Source: Adiantum capillus-veneris (taxonomy: Eukaryota; Streptophyta; Polypodiopsida; Polypodiales; Pteridaceae). From it: DNA of 64,000 nucleotides. The DNA is taken from assembly GCA_014529385.2 (NCBI GenBank), contig CM043962.1:52657905-52721904 (forward strand), given 5' to 3'. Below, one piece after another: positions 39,863 through 50,961 of the stretch. Position 1 is the first letter of the stretch. Each line of letters opens with the position of its first letter. The position numbers and the translations under genes are program-made. The notes under the pieces were generated by a model. It was not told the DNA's origin. It saw only the letters and a list, made by a program, of their open reading frames with translations, and made no database searches.

Positions 39863-41900
39863 TGTACTTTGCCTTTGCTTCAAAAGGGCCCCTTGATGGC
39901 ACGGGCACAAACACCTTCCTGGCACATTCCACGCCATCCCACTGATTGGAGCCGTCCACTGGTGCCACCGGCCGTTGCCCACTGCCGCCACCACCTTTAC
40001 TGGCCAAAACTCCAATGCGCGTGCCCAGTGCGCCATCACATAGCGCCACAAGCCCACCACATCCACGCGCCATAGCCACGGGGTGAGGGAGCTCCCCTCT
40101 CTCCCCCTATGTGTGATAGTGAGGGGCTCACACCCTGGCCTCTATAGGTTTTGTTTCTTCCTTGTGTCCGCTCGTGTGGGATAATAAATCCGACACGTGG
40201 CGGCCCTCAGGCATCCCAACATTCAAATCCTCAAAATTCCAACTAAAATCCCTTTTAAAAAATTCCCTTTGAGTACCAGTTTCAACCTCCCCCAATTTCC
40301 ACCCTAGTGATTGGATTTCTAAGCCACAAAGCACTACAAAAAACTGACAACTCAGACTCCAAACTTTCCGGTCTCCATTGCATTCCAAGATCTATGGGAT
40401 CGCAGACCAAGGCCGTTCAGATTTCCAAAAACCAAGCTAGCACCACGACATTGGGAACGAACACCGATTTCAACCTACAATATCTCTATGATCTGGACTC
40501 CGATTGAGGTGTTGTTAGTCCTTGTTCGCTCCACCTGATCCATACTACCCTCTAGATGGCACGACTCTCCATGCGGTCAACCCAGCCCATAACTGGCCCC
40601 TGACAAATATGGAACTGTCCATAACTAGCAATCCAAAGCTCTGATTCACAATTCAAAAAGGCGGGCATGGTCCATAATTTGAGCACTACAACTCTATCTA
40701 TTGACATCCACCCCTGCCACCTATCCCCAACTTCCTTGCCCGTCGGGAATCTTCTAAACCTTCTAGCTTTCAATTTAAATGTCTCGCACACCTGGCTCCG
40801 TTTGACGAGCTGTCTCAGCTAACTTGCACATCATCTTGAACTCCACATCCTAGGGCACTAACTCAGCATTTTGGGCACCCTTGCCTATCATCCCAACTAG
40901 ACCATTCTTGAGCCTTTTTGGCCTAAAAATCACATCAAGCATACACTTCCGCCAGCACTTGCTTGCCCAGGTCTTCCACATTGGATTTTACACCTTGTCT
41001 TACACCTGCTAGTATCCACTGCTTGGCATAGATCACTTCCTTGCACATATCAACTTTGGTAGTACCAACGTCAAAGATAAAAGACTCGTTTGGGGACCAT
41101 CTTTGACCCACTTATGGATGGCATTAGGTACAAGCTTGTGGAGAATTGGGGGTGAATTGGAGTCTTCCTCTTCAAGTTATGGCAAAATGACCATATCTTC
41201 ACCGCAAAGTGACATTTTGCACTTCCATGCAAAATATTGACCCATTTGACCTCAAATCTTAGGGGGCCACTCTACAAAATATACCTAACTCATACTAACT
41301 TCGAGAGGGTCAACATCCACAAGTTGGTAGCCACAAATCAAACTCTACAACTTCACTGAGATCAACACCAAGTGCAAGATACAGAACGAGGCCCCCCATC
41401 CACCTTAACTAACCTAGTAGAAGATATTGCGGTGAGTTGGGGGCAAACATAGCAATACGATGCAATTATTTTTTTATAATCAGCATTGCATGGTTCTAAT
41501 TGAATGTAGTTTGTGAGGCCCATCGTTTCCCATAGTGGCCTAAATGTCTCCTTCCTTGCTAGGTCTTTTCTATCTCTCGACAGCATTTGTACTTCTACTT
41601 TTGAGCCTTGTGCACTCTTGAAAATTCCATGACAGCAGTTTGTGTTGGTGCTCTAGCTAATCTTTGGCTAGCCACGTAACATTAGCCTCTTTGAGACACT
41701 CTTATTCTACCTGTACGTACGGTGGCAGCTCTGTCAGTTTTTTCTTCATGCTTTTCTTCTTTGGAGCTTCAGATGTAGATGAGAGAGATCTTGACAAGAA
41801 ATCATCAAAAAATGCTTGTGAGACTTGTTTCACCCCTTTCTAACAAGTAGAAATGCTAATGCAACAATTGAAATGCAAGAAACACAATTTTTAGTAAAAT
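39863..41900. other. Leader-like non-coding sequence
   Basis: No gene. About 40,760-40,990 (GGCTCCGTTTGACGAGCTGT, AACTTGCACATCATCTTGAA, then ACATCAAGCATACAC) is clearly similar to 62,570-62,760 in the same orientation, so both are copies of one dispersed repeat, probably retroelement leader or LTR sequence. Confidence 0.5.
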
Positions 41901-41902
41901 TT

Positions 41903-41922
41903 ATCTTTGGTGCACCGAAGAT
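41903..41922. repeat. 20-bp imperfect palindrome, copy 4
   Basis: ATCTTTGGTGCACCGAAGAT, same family as 28,685. Confidence 0.9.
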
Positions 41923-42229
41923 GCAAATATGTGCATATGATTGCAAATTGGTGCTGAAGTACACCCTTTTCCTATTCAATCCATAAATTTTTTTCCAATT
42001 CTATTTTATGGTACCCTTCTCTATGTCAAAATGTGCAAAAAAAAAGTCACAAAATTATTAAATGACCCCCCGAGGCAATTTTGTGTCCGCTTTTTCTGCT
42101 ATTAGAGCTTCTCTTGCTTGAAGGAGTTAGGCTCTGTCAATCTTGATGAAACTTGACATAGAGCTTCATTTAGACCATATGAACACATCTAGATATTTGA
42201 TGAGAAAAGGTTCAATAGGTCACAGATCT

Positions 42230-42249
42230 ATCTTTAGTGCACCAAAGAT
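42230..42249. repeat. 20-bp imperfect palindrome, copy 5
   Basis: ATCTTTAGTGCACCAAAGAT, same family as 28,685. Confidence 0.9.
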
Positions 42250-43350
42250 AAATTTGCATAGAATTGGTTCTTTCTTGGATTTTTACCTCTTGGGTACTTC
42301 TATTGGGTGCTAACTAAGCCCTGGTATGAGACCCAAGGAAACTACCTTCCGGATTCTCCGCCCTACCACCCTTTATATAGGCCCTTGGCCATAGAATTTA
42401 GAATCCCATGTCCACACCTAGCAGTCCATTTGTATTTAGAGACATCATATCAAAATCAAAATTAAATCCACCCTTAAATATTGATTGCTAATGTTTACCC
42501 CAGAAAAGTGTTTTCTCTAGCGAGGAAACTGAACATGCCACGAGCTCAGCTAGTAGTCCATTTCCAACAAGTTATAGTCACTTTTTTTTGGAAGTCCACC
42601 AAGCTTGTATATTTTTGTACATGCTGGTTGCCTCTTCCTAGCTTCTTGCACATCGCCATAGGTCACACATACGCTTGTGCTCATCTTGGAAATTCTTATG
42701 GACGTATTACATGGTGTGAATGTGCAAGCTCTACTCCTAATGAAACAAGCAAGACTGCTCTTTTCCTTCCATAACATTGTCAGAACCTCCATTGAATAGA
42801 GCTCAATTAAATTCCTAATTTGCTCCTACCTCATTTGCCATGAATCCTCTAAAATCACCTGGAAGATGTTCGTTGTCCAAAAACACCGCATTCATCATTT
42901 CCCAGTACATGATTTGTGCCTTTGTGTCTTCTTCTTTCATCTTGCATATGGAAATTGTTTGCATCTCTTGAATCCTCCAAAGATAAAAGATTAATCAATG
43001 CCACAAAGGATTGAAGAGGGAGTTAGATGATGTCTTCATAGGGCTTATGTAGGATCATAGACATGTGTTGCCATTGTTTTCCACCCACAACTCTATGCAT
43101 GTGATCAAAGCAAACCCAACTTCTTTGCAAGTACCCATTCCCATCTTGTCGCATTCTATTTACTAGCTCAACTCCAAATCCGAGTCCATTGATCGACATT
43201 TTGAATACATGACACCTTTTATTAGGGTCCAAAAATGTTTCTGTGCAGGGCCCAAAAATCCTCTGGCATAGTTACTCCACCTAGCACCTATAGTGAGGAG
43301 ACAATGGACAAAGCTGGTTAGCACGAGACGACCAAAGACAAAGATAGCTG
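42250..43350. other. No feature seen
   Basis: Short frames on both strands but no recognisable protein; probably element debris between two gypsy fragments. Confidence 0.4.
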
Positions 43351-43359
43351 CGGCTATCT

Positions 43360-44780
43360 CTGGGAGGAATCTAGATGACATACTACCATTGATGGATGCT
43401 CACATTACAGGGCAACACATGTCCAATATCTACATCGATGATGGCGCACAAATATGATTTATGAGTGAAAAAATGATGCATCGTTTGGGTTACAGGTGAG
43501 TAGGCCGGCGCCATGCCAAGCCAAAATGGAAAATAATGTAAAAGTCCAATGTGTTGGTGTTATAAATGCGGTTAGGATAACGACGTTCAACACCGAGGTA
43601 GAAGTGGACATCTTTGTCATGCCACACAAGGGGGAGGGCTATCCTATCATTCTAGGGAGGCCTTGGCTTATGGATATGAGAGCTAAGTAGGATTGGGACA
43701 CTAGCATAATCCAGATGAAGGATGCCAAAGGGAAGCCAATACTTTATGACATGAAGACTGGTCAACAACGCGACATGGATCTAGAAACCTCTATGGATGA
43801 GTTTTCTAGTAGAGACTCTTCAACCACTAAAGAGGAGGAGTCAGCAATAACTGAAGAAAGTGATAGTAGCATTGAGGTGATGGGGGCCATTCTCAAGGAC
43901 CTCAAGAGGATGGAGGAACCTGATGGGGGCCATTCTCAAGGACCTCAAGAGGATGGAGCCACCAGGTATACAACCTCTGGTAGAAGCAAGTAAGCTACAT
44001 CGAATGCTCTCTAGTGAATTGTGTGGGAAGGAGCGTGAAGATTATATTTTGATGCTAGGTAATTTTACCACATTGTTCATTGATGAATATGAGATAAAAT
44101 CATTGGCATCACATTAAGCTCAAGGATGGAAGTAAACCTGTAGTGCAGAAACTAAGGTGGCTAGGAGTAATTCAACAAGAGGCCTTGCTCAAAGAGGTAA
44201 GGAAACTGCTAGAAGTAGGTTTCATCTATCCCGTTGAAGACTCAGAGTGGGTCTCTCCAATGGTAGTCACACCAAAAAAGAACAGTCTGTGGAGGGTTTG
44301 TGTTGATTACAAGCCCCTTAATGCAACGACAAAGAGGGACCATTTTCCTCTTCCTTTTGAAGATGAAATTTTGAATGAGGTAGCAGGACATGAGTACTAC
44401 ACGGTATGTGATGGCTACTCAGGCTACTTCCAAATTAGCATCACTAAAGAAGAAAAAAAGAAGACAACCTTCATCACACCATGGGGATGTTTTGCTTACA
44501 GAGTTATGCCTTTTGGTCTCACCAATTCTCCAACCAGTTTTCAATGCTATGTGACATTTGTTTTTTAGCCATTCTTTGGAAAATAAATTCATGTTTTTAT
44601 TGATGAATTTTGTATTTATAGCTCCCCCTCTCTTCATTTGGAGAAATTTTATGAAGGTCTAGCTAGGTTGCGAGCTTTGGGTGGCCAAGTCAACGTGGAG
44701 AAATGCCACATTGGTGAAAGCAAGGGTACTCTTCTTGGCAGTGAGATCTCTGCCAGGGGCATTGGTTGCCCTTTGACGTA
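43360..44780 (+). mobile_element. Ty3/gypsy fragment: protease to mid reverse transcriptase
   Basis: The + strand carries a retropepsin-like region (IYIDDGAQ, then FVMPHKGEGYPIILGRPWLM), an acidic linker, and the first two thirds of a gypsy RT: WVSPMVVTPKKN, RVCVDYKPLNATTKRDHFPLP, HEYYTVCDGYSGYFQI, and YRVMPFGLTNSPTSFQ. A short direct duplication (CCATTCTCAAGGACCTCAAG, 43,888 and 43,930) lies in the linker. RNase H and integrase are not seen. The fragment is broken and belongs to a different copy from the 27-36 kb element. Confidence 0.8.
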
Positions 44781-44784
44781 TTCA

Positions 44785-45590
44785 TGCCAAGCACATAGGG
44801 TATTGGGTACTAAATAGTCTGTAGTTGATCGGGCATTGGGAAAGTATCGACAGACTTCGATACCACAGCAAATGTCATTGCCAATGGCGTAATCCGGCAG
44901 AGGAGGATGGAAATTCAAATGTCGTGTAGGGCCATGAGAAAGTCTTTTTGGAGGCAGGGAGTTGTTGTAGCTACTTAATCAAAAGTGGGCTCGCTATGTA
45001 GTCTATAGTGGCCACAAAAGGGGCGGCTAGAAGCATACACACAACCGAATCACTGCAAAGAGGCCGGCTTGTCGAGCATCGACAACATTAGCTTGTGACA
45101 ATCAGGGAGGTGGTCAGAGGAAGTATTGCATTGATCACTTAAAATATCTTCATCAATGTCCACGTCTACAAGTAGTCGGGGGCCGATCACTAGTGTGTGG
45201 GCATCATATTTAGGAAGAGTTTGCTACAGTTCCCTTGTAAGCTGAAGTGGACGACTCACTTTTCATAACCAACATCCTATGATTGAACAACAAGGACAAT
45301 TGAATGTGAAATGGATGGTAGAGGTTATGCCATACGATTGCTGCAGTAAAAAAGAGAGAGTGTGATATAGTTTGGCCTAAGTGTGTGTGTGTTGCAACTA
45401 TAAACAAGGAAGAAATACCATTGGATGTTGGCAAAAGTAGCAGAAGTGGAATAACCGAAGTAGTAGAAGTAGCTACGAGCTGGTTGGGGTGTTTTCAACT
45501 GCAGCATGGTGAGCTATGAGCTGGTTGCGGTAGGCATGATTGTAGAGGGCAGCTTGTGAACATGACAAAGAGAGAGAGAGAAAGAGTTCC

Positions 45591-45595
<5 letters not shown>
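44785..45595. other. No feature seen
   Basis: No convincing coding sequence or repeat beyond short GTGTGTG and GAGAGAG stretches. Confidence 0.4.

Positions 45596-45596
<1 letters not shown>

Positions 45597-45655
<59 letters not shown>
45597..45655. repeat. (GT)n followed by about 30 G
   Basis: About 13 GT units run into an uninterrupted G run. Confidence 0.95.
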
Positions 45656-45657
<2 letters not shown>

Positions 45658-45776
45658 TTTTATGCCAATTTGGCATTGAAAAGGAGTGTCAACGCGGGAT
45701 TGATGGCTGCTGGAGAGCGAAAGAGAGTGCGTTAACATGGTGGCTGATAGAGCATGGTGTCGTCGCTCTTGGGTTT

Positions 45777-45803
45777 TGGGGGGGGGGGGGGGGGGGGGGG
45801 GGG
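45777..45803. repeat. G homopolymer, about 26 bp
   Basis: A second long G run 120 bp after the first. Confidence 0.95.
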
Positions 45804-46632
45804 ACTGAAGTTGAAAAGCAGGGCTCTGGAGGGCCGTCAAAAAGGGGGTGGCTGTGAGTGTGTGTCGAGCAAGAGATAGAGGAAAAGTTGAAGTCCAAAA
45901 GAAGGGGCTGCTTCCACTCTGCATGGATGAGGGGGTTGGGGGATGGCGAGGGTTACATGAGAAGATAGAGAGAGATACATTTAGATACCACCATAGTAGT
46001 AGAGCAGTTGGATGAGATGATATGGAAGACTGCCGATCGGGTGAGGAGTGGGACAGGGTGGTTGAAGACCAAAGGGGGAGAGAGAGAAAAAAGGATGTGC
46101 TGATGTCATTGGTTATCTTCGAGTAGCTGATGTCCATGTTCGATTGCTCCTACACACTGCTATACTATAGCTTCATCCTGCCTCTCATGGTGCTTATCGT
46201 CCATTCGCTCCACGCTATCATGATCTTGACGACCATATTACATAGTCGGCAGTCGATGGCGAAGATCATGTTGACCATCGCGAATACTCATGCACAAAGG
46301 AGAAGCAACCCTAAGGCAGTCACGCGATCCCACCTTTCCTTCTTCTTCTAATTCACAAATTTTGGTGGAAAGCCTAACTTCTCAAGCCCCCTCTCCTCCT
46401 ACAGGTTTCCTTTCATGAGCATTTTAAGCTTGGCTAGTCCTCAAAGATCCTCTTTCTCGATTGGTTGGTAGTTAGGTGAGTAAACATTGAGAATCTTTTA
46501 TAAGATTTTATTTGAAAATTGTTCATCAGAAGGCTTGAGCAGCGAGCTGGACTTAAAAACTTTAAAAATTATCTTTTCAGTTTCAACTGTGTGTGTGAAA
46601 GTAGTGCGGGGGGGCCACCTTACTCCACAATC

Positions 46633-46857
46633 ATGATGCCTCCTGCTCGTCAGCGGTTGCAGAGGGGGGGCAACTCAGGTGGCCAAGCAGCTCCTGCAGC
46701 TGAAGCAAAATTAGCCACAATTACTGGGAAGCGGAAGAGGGCCCGTCATTCATCTCCCTCGCCTGATCCACCCTCGGACTCCCCTGTTGGAAAGAGGAAG
46801 AAGAAGGTATTGACTCCTTCACCAAAGCTCTGCACTCCTATAGCAAAGAAACATTAA
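46633..46857 (+). CDS. Basic exon with nuclear-localisation-like motifs
   Basis: Downstream of a good acceptor (TATCTTTTCAG at about 46,580) a frame encodes MPPARQRLQRGGNSGGQA, an Ala/Lys segment, GKRKRARHSS and GKRKKKVLTP, then a stop. Two KRKR/KRKK clusters resemble nuclear targeting signals. It is the first plausible block of a + strand series reaching to 53 kb and may be a 5' exon of that gene. Confidence 0.3.
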   Translation: MMPPARQRLQRGGNSGGQAAPAAEAKLATITGKRKRARHSSPSPDPPSDSPVGKRKKKVLTPSPKLCTPIAKKH

Positions 46858-47043
46858 AAAATGGCAGATATTGTAATCCCCAACACTGAGGTACTACTGC
46901 ATAGTGTTTCTGGCTGTCTCTGCACAATTTATTGTTGTAACTTGTTTCCAAGGTCCATGTAAGCTTTCTTAAGCTTTCTTTGAAGCAAACCTAAGTTAGA
47001 GGCTAGATGTTTGTAGATGCATTCAAGCTCCATAAGCTAATGT

Positions 47044-47135
47044 GCATGCATTCAAGCTTGCATTGAAAACACGTGTAGAGGCATGCATGCATGCATTCAA
47101 GCTTGCATTGAAAACCTGTGTAGAGGCATGCATTC
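47044..47135. repeat. 45-bp tandem duplication
   Basis: Two copies containing GCATGCATTCAAGCTTGCAT (starts 47,044 and 47,089); a partial third occurs just upstream at about 47,017. Confidence 0.85.
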
Positions 47136-47734
47136 AAGCATATATATTTGTGCACATTGCATTTTTTACTGAACTTCAATTGGTTGGCTACGCATGGATT
47201 CATGTCTTGTGCATAGTTGGGACCGTACTCGTATGGATTGCAAATCATAGTGCTATGAAGAAGTATGAATCAATGATATTCTATCAGTGTGGTAGCTACC
47301 ACCTGCAACACTCATTTAATATAGGGAAAGTGCATCAGAGATCATCAAGATTGTAGCATTCAGCATTCTGCAAAAAACATAACAAGTTGGTAGCAGTATG
47401 TTAGAAAAGTTCATTTAGCAAAGAAATACCAAGGTGGTAGTTACATGGTAGCTATCTATCTGGGACACGGGTAGTTGTACCACCTATTCATTCACATGCC
47501 CAACCTGCTTCTGCTCCTGCTCAATGCAACAATTGATGTTTAATGTGAAAACTTCTGTAAAATTGTGATATTATAAATGCTCACCATGCATAAGTTATCT
47601 AAGTTTTAGTAAATTTATGGCCGTGTATGTTTCAAGCTTAAGTGTTGAACCATACTCCAATCATACTTCCATACCCGTATGCGTTTGCCGTATGGAAACA
47701 ACTACGGTCTTATGTTTTTCCCTGCATTTTACAG

Positions 47735-48146
47735 GGCAAAGGCCGTTGGTGCACTCCATATGTGCCATTTGAAAGGAAGACAGTTTTTTGGATGACAAAG
47801 CGTCAAGCACATGAAGTATACAACCTCCCCAACTCTGGAGTGGATGCTCAACTGTGACTGAGGCAGATTTCACCAACAAAGATTGGTTGAAATGCTTTAA
47901 GGAGGTGCCGAAGAGGGGCAACAAAGTAAAATGTAGAGATGTGAAGCCAGAGCTCTAGAACAGGTTTTATGTATTGTTCACATCCATGTATCAAGAACCT
48001 CCTGGCAATTATGGTATGGAGGTGACTAAAGGATTTGCTAGAGACTTTCTATATGAGCAGTTGAAGGGACAGGTTGACTGGGCCTTGTTTTTAGAAAGTA
48101 TTGTCACAAATATGGATCCAGGAAAATTACATGCAAAGAAGTAGCA
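47735..48146 (+). pseudogene. Unrecognised coding block after a splice acceptor
   Basis: After GCATTTTACAG the + strand reads GKGRWCTPYVPFERKTVFWM, then in a second frame TNKDWLKCFKEVPKRGNKVK, YVLFTSMYQEPPGNYG, and FLYEQLKGQVDWALFLESI. Composition is protein-like, but the frame changes once and stops occur twice, so it looks decayed. The family is not recognised. It lies between the basic exon and the coiled-coil exon on the same strand. Confidence 0.35.
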
Positions 48147-48349
48147 ATGGGCAACTTTCCATTCCTCCTCTGCCCCTAGACGAATGACGAGGACTCCAGA
48201 TCATTTGGAGGCACCTTAGGAAACTCCGATCGATACAGTGGATGATGTGCAGAAAAAGAATTTATTTGGTCCACCGTCTCTTTCAGAGTTAGATACTGTT
48301 AACAACAGGGTTGTAAGCAAGCATTCTTTTGCATTGTCAGAGTATAATG

Positions 48350-48763
48350 AAGCTGGAATTGCTTCAGGCTGATGTGCACCGAAATGAAGGTGCCAACCTC
48401 CTAGTGGAAAAGCTCAGAGGCTAGTTGAAAGATGCAGAGGCTGCATTACTAAAGGCAGAAGGTAGCGACGATGATGTGGATGCAATGAAGGTGGAGCAGC
48501 TTCAAAATATTGTCGGCAGGTTGTCGCTAACACTCCAAACATTGCAAGTGGTAGTTGAGGAGAAGGCACCACTTGATGCTGTGGATAGTGCTCTAAAGGA
48601 GAGAGATTTTACACAGGAAGTGGAGGAGTGTGCACAGGCGCGGATGGATTTTGTGAAGACCATGCAGGTCAAAAGAAGTACAGTTTTGTTGTCTGCACCT
48701 CCGCCAAAATTTCCACCTATGGATATGGGTACCTTGCCTTTGGACAAAGTTTGCAGTTGTTAA
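48350..48763 (+). CDS. Coiled-coil coding block
   Basis: From about 48,350 the + strand reads LELLQADVHRNEGANLLVEKL and, after a stop, a 112-codon frame from 48,425 (LKDAEAALLKAEGSDDDVDA, then LQNIVGRLSLTLQTLQVVVE). Leu and Val heptads and high Glu content indicate a coiled coil. No enzyme motif. Probably a piece of the same + strand gene series. Confidence 0.35.
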
Positions 48764-49001
48764 CCCTCACGGCTCACGGACACCCGATCACCTACGACGG
48801 ACCTGTATTATGTATTTGGTAGAGTCAGGTACCGGGCTTGTCGGACCAATAGGAAAAGGGTAAGAGTGATCGCCGATGAGAGGCGCACTCTAACTGGGAC
48901 ATTCAAGGGATTAGTTGGCTAAGCATGGGTGCCCAAGTGCGAATGGGGTGAGCTCATATAAAAGCCAACTAAACCTAAAATTCATTCATTCTCTCGTTTG
49001 T

Positions 49002-49674
49002 GCAATAGAAGAGTGCTCTTGCTCCATCTCCATCTCCATCTCCATCTCCATCTCCTTCTTCTTCACCTCCTTGTGTGTGTGTGTATGTGAGAGAGAGAGT
49101 GAGAGAGGGAGAGTGTGTGTGCGATCGAGCATTACGAAGTCACGACGGCGGCGAAGCGGTTGAGCGCGGCACGACTGCAGCTTCTGCTTCATCGCGGCGA
49201 GGAATCCACCATGAAGGCGAGCGTAGAGCGGTGAGTGACACACCCTTTTGCTCTCTTGAGCTTGCTAGATTAGTCTTGTTGTGTGCTTGGAGCCATTTGT
49301 GGCTCGCACACGGTGTATCGGCAAGTCCCTTGCTTCGACAGTGCGGCAATAGAAGAGTGCTCTTGCTCCATCTCCATCTCCATCTTCTTCTTCTTCACCT
49401 CCTTGTGTGTGTGTGTATGTGAGAGAGAGTGAGAGAGGGAGAGTGTGTGTGCGATCGAGCATTATGAAGGCACGGCGGCGGCGAAGCGGTTGAGCGCGGC
49501 ACGACTGCAGCTTCTTCTTCATCGCGGCGAGGAATCCACCACGAAGGCGAGCATAGAGCGGTGAGTGACACACCCTTTGCTCTCTTGAGCTTGCTAGATT
49601 AGTCTTGTTGTGTGCTTGGAGCCATTTGTGGCTCGCACACGGTGTATCGGCAAGTCCCTTGCTTCGATAGTGCG
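49002..49674. repeat. 344-bp tandem duplication
   Basis: Unit 1 (49,002-49,345) and unit 2 (49,346-49,674) both begin GCAATAGAAGAGTGCTCTTG and contain CATCTC hexamers, GT and GA runs, and GGCGAGGAATCCACCA. They are about 95% alike, differing mainly in hexamer number, so the duplication is young. Confidence 0.92.
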
Positions 49675-49679
49675 GCAAG

Positions 49680-50023
49680 GAGCGCACAACAGTGCTTGTG
49701 GGTTGACAATGTATGACGACGATGCACTTGGCATGTTTTTGCTGCCTTGCAATCATGCCTTTCACATGTACTGTTTTGTCCATCTTGTTGCAAGCCAAGA
49801 AACATGCATGGAGATGGGATGCATGCAACCAATTTTTCATACCATGCGGCCTTTGGTGATCCTCGGCAGTACAAATGCCAATTTACAAGGAGTGCAATCA
49901 CACACCAAACCCTCATTAGTGCCCTTAAGCATGGACCATGGTATACACCCTGTTGCATTTTGTAGCATTGAGCTTAAATTTATATGTTTTTTTGTGTTTC
50001 CGCTATCAAGGGAACCCTGCTAA
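49680..50023 (+). CDS. RING-H2-like exon
   Basis: Directly after the tandem duplication a frame reads SACGLTMYDDDALGMFLLP, then CNHAFHMYCFVHL, then TCMEMGCMQP. CNHAFHxxC matches the C-x-H-x-F-H-x2-C core of RING-H2 zinc fingers; the first cysteine pair is incomplete and the last pair has spacing C-x4-C, so it is an unusual or degenerate RING. RING-H2 proteins are usually ubiquitin ligases. It could be one exon of the + strand gene that ends with the FCP1-like domain. Confidence 0.35.
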
Positions 50024-50029
50024 TTGTAG

Positions 50030-50890
50030 CTACTAATACAAGACTGGTAGCTACTAGTACAATACTAGTAGCTACCACTCTCATAGTGGAAGTTGTCATG
50101 CTAATTTTTGGTATAGCTAGTACCAGTATGGATGTGGCTACCATTCTTCCATGAGCTACTATTCTCCCATGGAAGTCTTGTTGGTGGCAAGGTAGCTATC
50201 ATTCTTCCATTAGCTACTGTTTTACCATGGAGCTCCTGTTGGTGACAAGGAAGTTCTCACTATCAACCCTGGTAGCTACCATTCTGCCATGAGCTGCCAT
50301 TCTACCAAGGAAGTCCTGCAATTGACAAGGTGGCTACCAGGATTGCATTGGTAGCTGCCATTCTGCCATGAGCTGCCATTCTGCCAAGGAAGTCCTGCAA
50401 GTGACAAGGTGGCTACCAGGATTGCATTGGTAGCTTCCATGAGCTGCCATTCTGCCAAGGAAGTCCTGCAATTGACAAGGTAGCTACCAGGATAACATTG
50501 GTAGCTACCATGATAGCATCTGTAGCTACCATGATGGCAGGGGGCAAGGTAGCTACTAGGATAGCATTTGGTAGTACTGGTAGCTTATTAGTGCTTGCAT
50601 GGTAGCTTATATTGTCATGCTGACCCTGCATGTAACTTGAAAACTTGTTCTTAACTTCTTATTGTGAAGAACTGAATTCAAGGTGTTGGTACATGCTGAG
50701 AAGGAAGATGTTTTAGATAAAGGTTGTTGCCAGGATTTTATTCTGTTAACCACCATTGTTAGATTGCTTACTACTAGCATAGCATTGGTGGCCCCTATGT
50801 CATCTTGGTAGCTCTCAGTCAGCCAGCTACCAGGATGTCATTGGTAGCTACCAGGATACTGCTGGTAGCTATCAGTGCTTGCCTGGTAGA
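50030..50890. repeat. Array of GGTAGCTACC palindromes and about 70-79-bp degenerate units (left)
   Basis: Exact GGTAGCTACC occurs at 50,271, 50,479, 50,500 and 50,843, with many one-mismatch forms. Within 50,160-50,470 a unit of 60-79 bp containing GAGCTGCCATTCTGCCA and AAGGAAGTCCTGCA is repeated about five times (unit ends at 50,320, 50,399 and 50,470). The array lies between the RING-like and acidic exons, that is, in a probable intron. Confidence 0.85.
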
Positions 50891-50961
50891 CTGTCATGCT
50901 GTAGCTACATGTAACTTGAAACAACAAGTTCTTAATTCCTTAATACTTTTCATGACTGTAG

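Noticed and set aside
50030-50890. CRISPR-like or satellite array
   Set aside because: Spacing and units are irregular and centred on a short palindrome; better explained as degenerate repeats within a transposon intron.
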